A stretch of DNA of 64,000 bases from Chalciporus piperatus (taxonomy: Eukaryota > Basidiomycota > Agaricomycetes > Boletales > Boletaceae). The notes beneath the pieces were generated by a model. That model was not told the DNA's origin. It saw nothing but the letters and a program-made list of their open reading frames with translations, and did no database searches. This document shows, one piece after another, positions 1 through 9,448 of this stretch (positions are counted from its first letter, which is position 1; each line of letters opens with the position of its first letter). The stretch covers positions 1 through 64,000 of the forward strand of contig JBBPTG010000064.1 in the NCBI GenBank assembly GCA_038093975.1, in the 5' to 3' direction. The translations under genes were made by a program, and so were the position numbers.

Positions 1-2
1 AA

Positions 3-2906
3 AAGGGTCGTCTAATCCCACTCTCTGTCACCGAACAAGAAGAAGTCAGTGCATTCATCGATGATCAGCTCAAGAAAGGATACATTCGTCCCTCCAAATC
101 TGAGCAGACTTCTCCCGTGTTCTTCGTTCCCAAGAAGGATGGAAAGAAACGCATGGTTCAAGATTACTGATATCTAAATGAACATACGGTGAAAAACAAT
201 TATCCGTTACCCCTCATTTCCCAATTGGTTGATAAACTGAAAGGCGCAAAACTGTTTACCAAAATGGACTTACGTGGGGGATACAACAACATCCGCATCA
301 AAGAAGGTGATGAATCTAAAGCAGCATTCGTGTGCTTCCGTGGCGCCTTCGAACCCTTGGTCATGTACTTCGGATTATGCAATTCTCCTGCAACATTCCA
401 GACCATGATGAACGACATCTTCTCGGATATGGAAGACGCCGTTGTTGTCTACATTGATGACATCATGATCTTTACCAAATCCGACGACCCTGCTGTCCAT
501 GCCAAGATAGTCAAAGAAGTTCTTCATCGCCTAGAAGAAAATGATCTTTTCGTCAAACCGGAGAAATGTGTCTTCCATACCAAAGAAGTAGAATTCTTGG
601 GAATGACAATTACTCCCGAAGGAATCAGAATGGATGACGATAAGGTCAAGGCAATTACCGAATGGCCAATCCCGACAAATGTCACAGGAGTCAGAAGCTT
701 TCTCGGATTAGCAAATTTCTATCGTCGCTTCATTCAGGATTACGCCCAAGTGGCTAGACCCTTGAATGACCTTACCAAGAAGGATATGAAATTCGCATGG
801 GAAGATGCACAGCGTAACGCATTCAACACACTGAAACAGAAGTTCATCACCGCCCCTATACTCGCTTTTCCAGACAACGACAAACGCTTCCGTCTAGAAT
901 CGGACACATCTAATTACGCCACAGGTGCTGTTCTATCTATAGAACAAGGAGACAAATGGCACCCCGTTGCGTTCTCTTCCCACTCCATGTCACCGGAAGA
1001 ACGCAACTACCCCATTGCGGATAAAGAGATGCTAAGCGTTATCAGAAGTCTAGAACAATGGAGACATTATCTGGAGGGTTCTAAGCACGAATTTGAAATT
1101 TGGAATGATCACGCAAATCTTCAGTTCTTCATGACTCGGCAAGATCTAAATCGACGCCAAGCACATTGGTCTCAATATCTTAGCCGATTCAATTTCAAAT
1201 GGTTACACAAGGCAGGTTCCCAAATGGGGAAAGCCGATGCCTTATCAAGAAGAGAAGATCACGCAATCGGTATCGAAGCAGATAACAAAGCTGTCCTTGT
1301 AATACCTCCGGACAGAATAGCTGCCACGTTAACGATTCAACTCTCAACCGATTCCGACCTGATCAAGGATAAAATCAGAAAAGCAACCTTCAAGATACGT
1401 GAGACAGAAGTCATGAAACTCTGTAAAGAACACGGCATTTGTGAAGAGTCTGATGGAATTCTGGTTGACAAGAAAGGAAGACTATACGTTCCTGAAGAAG
1501 AAGATCTCCGCATGGAGATTATTCGACTTCATCATGACACAGCAGTCGCTGGGCATCCCGGATATGAAAAGACAATTGAACTGCTACAGCGCAGCTACAG
1601 CTGGCCAGGAATGGCTACGCTCGTAAAAGACTACGTCTCACGCTGTGACAGATGTGCACGTTTCAAAGGGATAAACTATGCTCCTTCTGGAAAGCTCCGT
1701 CCCCTTGAAGTTCCGGATCTTCCCTGGGAACATATCTCTGCAGATTTCACTACCAATCTGCCACTCTCGAATGGATTTGATTCTATTCTTGTCGTTGTCG
1801 ACAGATTCTCCAAAGAAGTCGAATTCATTCCCTGCAACAAGACAGTCACCGCTCTCGACACTGCTCGTCTTTACCTAACCCATGTATGGAAACATCATGG
1901 ACTTCCTAAAACCATCATATCGGACCGAGGTCCGCAATTCGCATCTCAAGTGATGAAAGACATATGCAAACGTCTTGGCATTACGCCCAAACTCTCCACC
2001 GCCTTTCATCCTCAAACTGATGGACAAACTGAGCGTATGAATCGAGATCTACAACAGTATCTCCGTATATTCACGTCAGAAAAGCAAGAAGAATGGACTG
2101 ATTGGTTGCCAATTGCGCAATTCTCATACAACTCGAAGAAGCAAGCCTCTACATCTAAAGCACCTTTCAACGTCACGCACACATATTCTCCAAGGATGGG
2201 AATAGAGAATTACACGTCTAAAGCACCCGCTGCTGCGGACTTTGTCGACACGCTTGCCAACACGTTGAAAGAAACCAAGGATAACATAATAGAAGCTCAG
2301 AAGCGTATGAAGGCGCAAGCCGACAAACACCGCTCTGAATCGCCATCTTACGAGATTGGTCAGACAGTCTGGTTGTCTACAGCTAATCTCCGCCTGGCGC
2401 AGAGATCTAAGAAACTTTCCCCACGATGGTTGGGCCCTTACGAAATCACAACCCTGATTGGACGGAACGCACTACGTTTGAAGCTTCCGCGTACCATGAA
2501 AATTCACCCCGTCGTTAATGTTTCACGTGTCAAACCATATAAGGACAGGTTACGGAAGCAAACCGTTGACAAGCCTGGGCCCGTGATTGTGACAGAAGAC
2601 AGAGATGATGAATATGAGGTGGACTACATCGTTGATTCTCGTTTACAGGGAAAAACCCTGAAATACCTCGTGCACTGGAAAGGCTATGCAGAATCTGATC
2701 GGACATGGGAACCGAGATCTAATCTCAAGAATGCACAGGATGCAATAAGGGAATTCAACAAGATACATCCGTCCGCTCCGCGATTACTCCGCATGACTCA
2801 GAGTCTATTCGAGTCACTATTCCAGCCGTATGACAATTTAACGAGTCAGGTGGATGATGGACAAATCAATTGGTTGAATACCGTGCCGGATACCGAAAAG
2901 GTATAA
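3..2906 (+). pseudogene. pol: Ty3/gypsy Pol polyprotein, 5' truncated by window, one premature stop
   Basis: RT palm begins in the first bases and continues through the YIDD active site near 450. RNase H follows with its Asp, Glu and Asp positions (SDTSNYATG, DKEML, WNDHANL). Integrase has the HHCC zinc finger (HHDTAVAGHPG, CDRC) and the DDE residues in ADFTTNL, SDRGPQF and TDGQTERMN. A GPY/F module (RWLGPYEI) and a C-terminal chromodomain (YLVHWKGYAESDRTWEP) complete it. The frame carries a TGA at 168-170, exactly where the family has Arg in DYRYLN; the rest (from 171) is open for 912 codons. I infer a CGA-to-TGA change in an otherwise young copy. Confidence 0.93.
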
Positions 2907-2968
2907 GAGACTGATGGTTGACGGTCTTCACTCTCACGGTTTCTTTCCACAAACCACCATCATCACCA

Positions 2969-3535
2969 ATGGATCTCAACGACGTCTACGCTTGGGAGAG
3001 TGTCCTCCGCGACATCTTCATTCGAAACTTCACTAGGGATCGAGGCAACTTCATCCTCTCCCTCCTCTTTGTAGTCTTCATCATCTGCAACGGTTGGATT
3101 CTCCGCATGCTCATCCCCTCCCTCCTCGCCGTCATCGCCATCATCGTCGTCACCATCGCCATTCAATATCTCATGTTCGCTCAGATGATCGTGACCAGAC
3201 GGTCCACGTCTATCGAGATTAACTGGGACTGGACGACAAGGTGGATGAAGCTCGTCGTATGGCACCTGGATCTGAGCAAGTGGGACAATGTGGTAGAGGA
3301 ACAGCCAGAGAATCCTGATCAACAGGAATGGCCCACAAATTGGCCTGATCTCGCTGAGGCTCCTATTCCCGACCCTACACTCGTAGGTGCTCCCCACCCT
3401 ATTCCTGTCGATGAAAACGATGGTAACCCATTCGAACCACCAGTGACCTGGACAAACAACAACCTTCAGGTTGCCGTGGCTCCGCCAGCACATGGGGTAC
3501 CGTGGATGAATCAAGGTCCACTCGTCGAAACCTGA
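2969..3535 (+). CDS. Post-pol membrane ORF of the Ty3/gypsy element
   Basis: An intact 188-residue frame begins at the ATG 63 bases after the pol stop and ends 34 bases before the LTR, so it is internal to the element. About residues 25-75 are strongly hydrophobic, in two segments (FILSLLFVVFIICNGWI and SLLAVIAIIVVTIAIQYLMF). The C-terminal half is Pro/Trp/Asn-rich and acidic. Its position matches that of env-like genes in other LTR elements. I see no resemblance to a named envelope protein, no signal peptide and no cleavage motif, so the function is unknown. It might instead be a captured or element-specific accessory protein. Confidence 0.6.
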   Translation: MDLNDVYAWESVLRDIFIRNFTRDRGNFILSLLFVVFIICNGWILRMLIPSLLAVIAIIVVTIAIQYLMFAQMIVTRRSTSIEINWDWTTRWMKLVVWHLDLSKWDNVVEEQPENPDQQEWPTNWPDLAEAPIPDPTLVGAPHPIPVDENDGNPFEPPVTWTNNNLQVAVAPPAHGVPWMNQGPLVET

Positions 3536-3569
3536 TCGTCTAGGAATACGATCCATAGAGAGGGGGTAG

Positions 3570-4045
3570 TGTTACGAACGCTCCATTCCTTATCCTAATC
3601 ATCCCTACATTCCATTACGCTTACTAGGTTTCTCTTCGTTTCTTGGACTTAGTCGTTTCACTTTCTCTTTTGTTATCTTATCTTATCGCATCACGTGACT
3701 TACTTACATAAGCTAGGTCTAGACCTTCGCTTACTAACTGATGACTCACCGCTCACTCGTCAGCATCAGTCAGCATTACTCATCATATGACTCACGATTA
3801 CTCATTCCGCAGTAGAGCTAGTTATGCCATTGGCTAGTAGTCAGTATGAGTCATACCCAGTCACCTACGATAAGGTTTAGCCACAACATGTACAAACATT
3901 GACAATAGTATATAAACCTGGGTCGACAAGCACTGGACTCCCCAGTCTTGTTCTCCTGGAGTTTCCTCATCGAACCTCAGCCAAGTACATCGGCTCGCTA
4001 TTGTCTAGTGTGAGTCTTAGCTCTTAGTTGAGTTGAGTCGTTTCA
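3570..4045 (+). repeat. LTR of the Ty3/gypsy chromovirus (3' LTR)
   Basis: It begins TGTTACGAACG right after the purine tract and ends GTCGTTTCA (476 bases). The same termini occur in the minus-strand copy (6473-7581) and in the solo LTR 6599-7199. A TATA box (TATATAAACC, 3910-3919) lies about 33 bases before CAGTCTTGTTCT (3943-3954), the probable 5' end of the transcript. The upstream U3 contains TGACTCA/TGAGTCA motifs. Confidence 0.9.
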
Positions 4046-5067
4046 GTTTCCCACAGTTCCAACAATTTCCTTGTTTCTTCTCTTTGAAATTGCTTGTGGC
4101 TGCTTTCACGACGGATGGCACTTCCTCTTCTTCCATGATCTCTCCTTCTTCGATCTCGGCAGAACCTATATCCATTGGAGCTCCTCAGCCCGGTTGTGTA
4201 CCTGTGCTGGTATATCTGTATCGTGGGGCTTCCCCTGCAGTTCCTGTTTTGATCATTGCGATAAGCTGTTTTCTTCCAGCAAGAAGGCGTAACTCGTCGA
4301 CGTATTTGGCATAGTCACCGAAGTGTCCTTTAGCCATGAAGATCCGATGAGTGATCTCTGGATCAGTGTTCAGCTCGAGGAGTTCAATGTGTCTGGCATC
4401 ATTCCAGTCGTCCATGAGGCGATGAGTCTGGAATGTGGTGAGGAATTTCTTCATAGACATCTTGCCTTGTTTCAGATTCTTGATCTGGTTGCGATGATAT
4501 TCCACTTCATTACCCGAACGGAATTGATCCGTGATCCATTTATGGAATTCAGCGGAAGTATAGGTAGTTCCATTTATGGAATTCAGCGGAAGTATAGGTA
4601 GTTCCATTTTCCAAGATGTCTGACATCATGGCTCGTGAGAAAGTGGTGGCGTCTCCCCCTGTCATTCGGCTAAGGATAGCTCTGATCGCCGTCATTCCGG
4701 TTAGCATGGTGTCGTTTTCATCTAACCATGCGCGGACTCTCATCCACCATTCTTCGAACTTCTTTCCTCTAGATCTGTCATAATCCCCTGGATCTTTAAC
4801 GATCTTGGATAGCTTAGGTCCGCTAGGTCCGATCATTGGAGGATGAGCAGGTGGTAGCGCACCGGGTAGTTGGATAGCCTGTACTTGAGCTTCGAGCTGT
4901 AAGATATCATTGTTTAGGTTTTGATTTACGTTTTGAGCGTTGGTGAGTTGATCCGTCATTGTTTCTAACGCGAGTCTCAACTGTGTTCCAAGGTCTCGTA
5001 TGGAAGCGTCACGATGTCCGAGAATGCCTGTTAAGGCAACTGCTAAATCTGGAGCGAGAACCAACAT
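4046..5067 (-). pseudogene. gag: Retrotransposon Gag, frameshifted and cut by the neighbouring element
   Basis: The minus-strand frame starts at the ATG ending at 5067 and reads as a retrotransposon Gag. It has an N-terminal coiled coil, then the core around KFEEWWMRVRAWLDEND, and later SAEFHKWITDQFRSGNE and KMSMKKFLTTFQTHR. A tandem 34-base duplication (4538-4605) shifts the frame in the middle, so the two halves lie in different frames. The 3' end is lost at the junction with the plus-strand element. No zinc knuckle is left. Confidence 0.8.
4538..4605. repeat. Tandem duplication of 34 bases inside gag
   Basis: The unit beginning ATTTATGGAATTCAGCGG occurs twice back to back (4538-4571 and 4572-4605) without mismatch. 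34 is not a multiple of three, so the duplication breaks the gag frame. Perfect identity suggests a recent slippage or template-switch event. Confidence 0.95.
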
Positions 5068-5108
5068 TCTTGATGCACTACAATGGAAGGGGTAAAACTA
5101 GATTTTAT

Positions 5109-6327
5109 TCAGATCTCCTGAGATCCTTCAAGCGTTTCTCCTGATAACGAAGCGGGAGTGTCTCTTTTGTAAGGCGGCGGTGGAATACTTCTTCTGATGG
5201 AATGGGGTGCGGGGTAATATAGTGTCACTCCTGGCACGTTTGTCTCTCTTAGACCTCCTTCTTCTTCACTATCTGAGTCTACTAATCCTGGTACTGATTC
5301 CCTATTGTCTTCCTCTTCTGCTTGTGATATAATAGGAGAAAGGGGAGGAGTAGGTAGGGTTACAACACGGTTTCTGTGTCATACAAGGATGTAGGTGAAG
5401 TTAAAGGTAACACGACGGTCTTTTGAGAGTATTTCGTGGCCTGAGATGAGGTATGAAAGTAACAGGAAGACCCACAAGCTGAGCTGGGCGAAGCTTCCTA
5501 AGGGGAACAAGAGGCTTAGGACGGCGAGGGCGACGAGTAGGAGCCGGGGTTGGTAATCTCTCTTTAATCCGTATATCAGCATCCTCTGGGATACCTCTAG
5601 CTGCCCTGTCGCTTCATCGGTGTTCACGTATCCGATTGTTAATGTTCTCTCGAATCGCCAACTCTCCTGACGGGGATATAAGCTGGTGATAGATAGCGCT
5701 ACGGAAACTTTTCGTATGACCAGAGATTCCAAGGGGGAATCTGTGTTGAAGAGCAAGAATATCCTGCTCGACGCTTGTCCAATCGACGGGCTCAGCGAGC
5801 GGGGTTGCGGCTCATTCGATGGAGGAGGCACGGTAGAATAGTTCTTCAACGCCGAAGGCATCGGCTAGGATTTGTTGGGGGTTGGGCGGCAACGGTGCCC
5901 GAGTAGCCTCGATAGGCGGTAACGATGGGAGTCGGAGATTGCCGATCTGGAGATTGCTGGGATGATGAGGTAACCGGAGAGTGCCGAGAGGGTGAACGTA
6001 AACCTCAGTTGGTAGGTGGTAAGGGTAGGAAGGAATTACCAGTGGTTCCTGAGGGTGCCACTCATACTCTGATGAGTAGGGATCCCACTGAGCATGAACA
6101 CGGGGCGCGGGGGCTGGTGGTAACTGAGCAAGAGCTTCTTCTTCGCTCTTGATGAACAGTGCCCGAGCACGAGCAATAGCTTCTTGGAGAAGGTTGTTCT
6201 CCTCTTCGAGCTCTGCTACGATGTTGGTGAAGGGCGGTGCTTCAGCAACAGGGAGATCAAGTATCCCGTTCCACTGGATGGAAGGGACAGGGGACACGGC
6301 ACGCTGAGATGCGGCGGGGTTGCTCGA
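5109..6327 (-). pseudogene. Degenerate leader ORF upstream of gag
   Basis: Between the priming site and gag the minus strand keeps one protein-like reading of about 400 codons. It is Pro-rich with a short coiled coil (NIVAELEEENNLLQEAI), and it continues past TGA stops at 5812-5814 and 5614-5616 in the same frame (TPLAEPVDWTSVEQ and then GIPEDADIRIKERL). It then shifts frame once and ends in an acidic/Pro tail (SIPPPPYKRDTPASL) at 5109. No ATG is visible at its start; a stop codon sits directly before 6330. I do not recognise the protein. It may be a pre-gag ORF or a Gag extension. Confidence 0.45.
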
Positions 6328-6458
6328 CACTTATTCAGAAATAAAGTCAGCGATGACGAGGTGCGTACAAGCAGCGCGGTACCCACTTGTGATCAACGGT
6401 TGAAGTGGTGTACTAGACACGTGTGGTAGCGACGAGACGCTAAGACAAAAGAAAAGAT

Positions 6459-6470
6459 CAGTCTTGTTCT
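6459..6470 (-). other. Putative self-priming site of the chromovirus
   Basis: Two bases inside the minus-strand LTR end lies AGAACAAGACTG (minus strand). It is a perfect 12-base complement of CAGTCTTGTTCT, which sits about 33 bases after the TATA box in the LTRs (3943-3954, 7040-7051). There is no TGG-type tRNA-primer complement. Tf1/sushi elements prime reverse transcription with the 5' end of their own RNA, and this arrangement matches that mechanism. Confidence 0.7.
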
Positions 6471-6598
6471 AATGAAACGACTCAACTCAACTAAGAGCTA
6501 AGACTCACACGACATCTTGTGGACAACCAAGTCCTACTAGACAATAGCGAGCCGATGAACTTGGCTGAGGTTCGATGAGGAAACTCCAGGAGAACAAG

Positions 6599-7199
6599 TG
6601 TTACGAACGCTCAGTTCCTTATCCTAGTCTTTCCTACACTTCACTACGCTTACTACGTTTCTCTTTCACTTTTGGACTTAGTCGCTTTCTCTCCTTTTCT
6701 GTTATCTTATCTTATCAAGATCACATCACGTGACCTGCTGACATCAGCTAGGTCTAGCCTTTCGCTTACATAACGTGGCTGTGCGTGGCTGTGCATCTTC
6801 CCCACTGTCCATGACTCATACCGAGTCACCATGACTCAGACTCTTATGACTCATTATGACTCACCGTGACTCATACTGACTCACGCTGACTCATCTCGCT
6901 TCCTAGTCATATACGCTATTGGCTGTTACTCGCCATGACTCATATCTAGTCATACCTAGTCATATAGTTAAGGTTTAGCCACAACATGTACAAACACTGT
7001 CAATAGTATATAAACCCGGGTTGACAAGCACTGGCTCTCCAGTCTTGTTCTCCTGGAGTTTCCTCTTCTTGAACTTCATGGGCCAAGCGCTCCTGCTTGC
7101 CTAGTCTGATCCTCAGCTCTAGTTACTGAGTTGATGTGGTTTCGCTAGGGCATGTTGTCTGATGATAGCGCTAGCTCTTGATTGAGTTGAGTCGTTTCA
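6599..7199 (+). repeat. Solo LTR (gypsy family A) with target duplication ACAAG
   Basis: A 601-base LTR, TGTTACG to GTTTCA, is flanked by ACAAG at 6594-6598 and 7200-7204. It is longer than the 476-base LTR at 3570 because of a TGACTCA array in U3 and extra sequence near its 3' end. The TATA box and CAGTCTTGTTCT (7040-7051) are kept. A perfect target duplication with no internal region means LTR-LTR recombination left this copy. Confidence 0.92.
6812..6942 (+). promoter_or_regulatory. Array of eight TGACTCA (Gcn4/AP-1 type) sites in the LTR U3
   Basis: TGACTCA occurs at 6812, 6832, 6847, 6857, 6867, 6877, 6887 and 6936. Five of these are spaced exactly 10 bases apart, so they face the same side of the helix. 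TGACTCA is the palindromic site of Gcn4/Cpc1-type bZIP factors. Other LTRs of the family carry fewer copies (3740, 3788, 3849 region). That the sites drive transcription is inference. Confidence 0.6.
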
Positions 7200-7581
7200 A
7201 CAAGACTGGGGAGTCCAGTGCTTGTCGACCCGGGTTTATATACTATTGGCAGTGTTTGTACATGTTGTGGCTAAACCTTATTGTAGGTGACTAAGTATGA
7301 CTCATACTGACTACTAGCCAATGGTGTAACTAGCTCTACTGCGGAATGAGTAAGTGTGAGTCATATGATGAGTAATGCTGACTGATGCTGACGAGTGAGT
7401 AGCGAGTCATCAGTTAGTAAGCAAAGGTCTAGACCCAGCTTATGTAAGTAAGTCACATGATGTGATAAGATAAGATAACAAAAGAGAAAGTGAAACGACT
7501 AAGTCCAAGAAACGAAGAGAAACCTGGTAAGCGTAATGGAGTGTAGGCATGATTAGGATAAGAAATGGAGCGTTCGTAACA

Positions 7582-7990
7582 GTATTCGAACACTGGACTT
7601 TGTCTACAACTTAGGGGTCAAGCCAGACTCATCTTTGTCCGCTCCGGTAGTCCCTGTAGCATTACATAATCTATTACATAATCAGGTCACGTGACAAAGG
7701 TCCAGACTTAGATGAGTCAGCAATGATGTCATGGCCTAGACCCTAATCCGTGCCTGGTACCTTTTCTTATCATCGTCCCATTTACCTTATCTATCTTTTC
7801 CTTTGAGATTTCCTTATTCAGCTGTTGGTCTGTGTGCACATCTCAATAGTATATAAGTAGCCCTGTACTTATCACAGACCCCAGTCTAATCCATTTGTGA
7901 CTTCACCGTCATTAAGTTTTAGTACTCAGCCTAGTCTTTCGCAAGGTCTAGTGTACCTAAGTCCCCGCTGTGTTGTGAGCGATCATAACA
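7582..7990 (+). repeat. LTR family B, copy 1, left end missing
   Basis: It matches the two complete family-B LTRs below from GTATTCGAACACTGG to ATCATAACA. The first roughly 45 bases (TGTTATAGTATTT...) are missing because the minus-strand gypsy element begins at 7581. It contains the shared TATA segment CAATAGTATATAAGTAG. Its right edge cuts a Ty1/copia RNase H frame. Confidence 0.88.
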
Positions 7991-8682
7991 GCTCCTCGTC
8001 GACAACACCGGCGCGATCGCGTTGACGAAAGAAGCCCGATATCATGCCCGCACGAAGTGTTATAGTATTTAAAAACTTTTCAAACTTTTGCCTACAACGG
8101 TACTCGAACTCTGAACTTTGTCTACAACTTAGGGGTCAAGCCGGATTCATCTTAAATCCGCTCCGGTAGTCCCTGTAGCATTACGTAAACTATTACATAA
8201 TCAGGTCACGTGACAAAGGTCCAGACTTAGATGAGTCAGCAATGATGTCATGGCCTAGACCCTAATCCGTGCCTGGTACCTTTTCTTATCATCGTACCAT
8301 TTACCTTATTTATCTTTCCACTTGTGATTTCCTTATTCGGCTGTTGGTCTGTGCGCACTTTTCAATAGTATATAAGTAGCCCTGTACTTATCACAAACGC
8401 CAGTCTAATCCATTTGTTGCTTCACCGCAATTAAGCTTTAGTACTCAGCATATTCCTTCGCAAGGCCTAGTGTTGCCTTAAGTCCCCGCTGTGTTGTGAC
8501 TCAGTCATAACACGAAGCACATTGACGTGCATTACCATTTCGTGTGTGAACGCATCGAAGACAGCACATTTGAGATCACTCATGTGCCAACGGACGAGAT
8601 GCTGGCCGATGGACTCGCGAAACCACTCGCACGCATCGGACACCAGAAAATGGTATACAATTACGGACTACTGCCGGTCTGA
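7991..8682 (+). pseudogene. Ty1/copia Pol remnant, C-terminal RNase H, split by an LTR
   Basis: Translation of 7991-8057 continued at 8518 gives the end of a copia RNase H, with the hallmarks VDNTGAIAL, HARTKHIDVHYHFV and DEMLADGLAKPLARIG, then a stop at 8680-8682. A family-B LTR (8058-8512) sits between HARTK and HID, flanked by CGAAG repeats. The left side is lost at the family-B copy 1. A purine tract (GAGGGGG) follows the stop, as expected just before a copia 3' LTR. Confidence 0.88.
8058..8512 (+). repeat. Solo LTR family B, copy 2, target duplication CGAAG
   Basis: A 455-base LTR, TGTTATAG to TCATAACA, is flanked by CGAAG at 8053-8057 and 8513-8517. It is inserted in the copia RNase H frame. 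The inverted TGTTAT...ATAACA termini, 5-base duplication and TATA-like CAATAGTATATAAG identify it as an LTR. No internal region of this family is in the window, so its class is unknown. Confidence 0.93.
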
Positions 8683-8689
8683 GGGGGTG

Positions 8690-9448
8690 TGTTAGAGAAC
8701 AGACCGTTCCGATACTATAGTATATACTTTCCCTTTCCTTTACGCTACACTCACTAGATTACCATATATGGACATCGTCGTACTTACGCGTCGCTCGCAG
8801 CTACACTTTTCCTCCAGTCTCGTACATACTCTGTTATAGTATTTAAAAACTTTTCAAACTTTTGCCTACGATAGTATTCAAACACTGGACTTTGTCTACA
8901 ACTTAGGGGTCAAGCCGGATTCATCTTAATCCGCTCCGGTAGTCCCTGTAGCATTACATAATCTATTACATAATCAGGTCACGTGACAAAGGTCCAGACT
9001 TAGATGAGTCAGCAATGATGTCATGGCCTAGACTCTAATCCGTACCTGGTACCTTTTCTTATCTATCGTCCCATTTACCTTATCTATCTTTTCCTTTATG
9101 ATTTCCTTATTCGGCTGTTGGTCTGTGCGCACTTCTCAATAGTATATAAGTAGCCCTGTACTTATCACAGACCCCAGTCTAATCCATTTGTGACTTCACC
9201 GTCATTAAGCTTTAGTACTCAGCATATCCTTCGCATAGGCTTAGTGTTGCCTAAAGTCCCCACTGTGTTGTGAGAGATCATAACATACTCGACTGGAGGT
9301 AAGCTATAGCTACATACACTCCTTAGTTACTCGTCACTGAGACTTACCAGTCCTCTCTATTTAGGTACTTCTGTCCCTTAGTCTCGTACATACTCGACTG
9401 GAGGACTTACCAGTCCTCTCTATTTAGCTCGTCTTCACTCTCACGGTT
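8690..9448 (+). repeat. Ty1/copia 3' LTR, probable, split by family-B LTR
   Basis: It begins TGTTAGAGAACAG eight bases after the copia stop codon and its purine tract. The LTR is interrupted at 8832-9285 by a family-B LTR. It then contains a duplicated segment around CTCGTACATACTCGACTGGA and CTTACCAGTCCTCTC. The right end is not certain; I placed it near 9448. Confidence 0.5.
8832..9285 (+). repeat. Solo LTR family B, copy 3, target duplication TACTC
   Basis: A 454-base LTR, TGTTATAG to ATCATAACA, is flanked by TACTC at 8827-8831 and 9286-9290. Near-identical to copies 1 and 2 by eye. It is inserted in the copia 3' LTR. Confidence 0.93.

Larger units (their letters stand above)
1..4045 (+). 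mobile_element. Ty3/gypsy chromovirus, 3' part (pol, post-pol ORF, 3' LTR)
   Basis: The window opens inside pol. Reading rightwards there are reverse transcriptase, RNase H, integrase with a GPY/F module and a chromodomain, then a short membrane-protein ORF, a purine tract at 3557-3569 and an LTR at 3570-4045. The domain order and chromodomain place it among the chromoviruses (Tf1/sushi-like). Its right end directly abuts the gag of a minus-strand relative, so it probably inserted into that element. The 5' LTR and gag of this copy lie outside the window. Confidence 0.93.
4046..7581 (-). mobile_element. Minus-strand Ty3/gypsy chromovirus, decayed 5' part
   Basis: Read on the minus strand from 7581 it contains an LTR (interrupted by a solo LTR), a priming site, a degenerate leader ORF and a broken gag, and it stops at 4045/4046 where the plus-strand relative begins. 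LTR sequence and termini match the plus-strand copy, so they are one family. On its right it interrupts a family-B LTR (7582-7990). Pol and the other LTR must lie beyond the plus-strand insertion, outside the window. Confidence 0.85.
6473..7581 (-). repeat. Minus-strand LTR split by a nested solo LTR
   Basis: The LTR runs TGTTACGAACG (minus strand, ending at 7581) to GTCGTTTCA (6473). It is interrupted at 6599-7204 by a plus-strand LTR of the same family plus a 5-base target duplication. The cut falls inside the predicted transcript 5' end (AGAACAAG/ACTG on the plus strand). The remaining pieces are 6473-6598 and 7205-7581. Confidence 0.9.

Noticed and set aside
2963..3556. 197-residue minus-strand ORF opposite the post-pol ORF
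   Set aside because: It is a mirror of the plus-strand frame, with poly-Asp/Glu from reverse-reading of the hydrophobic codons, and points against the element's direction.
5379..5861. 160-residue minus-strand ORF with two apparent membrane segments, before gag
   Set aside because: The neighbouring frame reads as better protein through two TGA stops, so the hydrophobic ORF looks like an out-of-frame shadow of the leader ORF.
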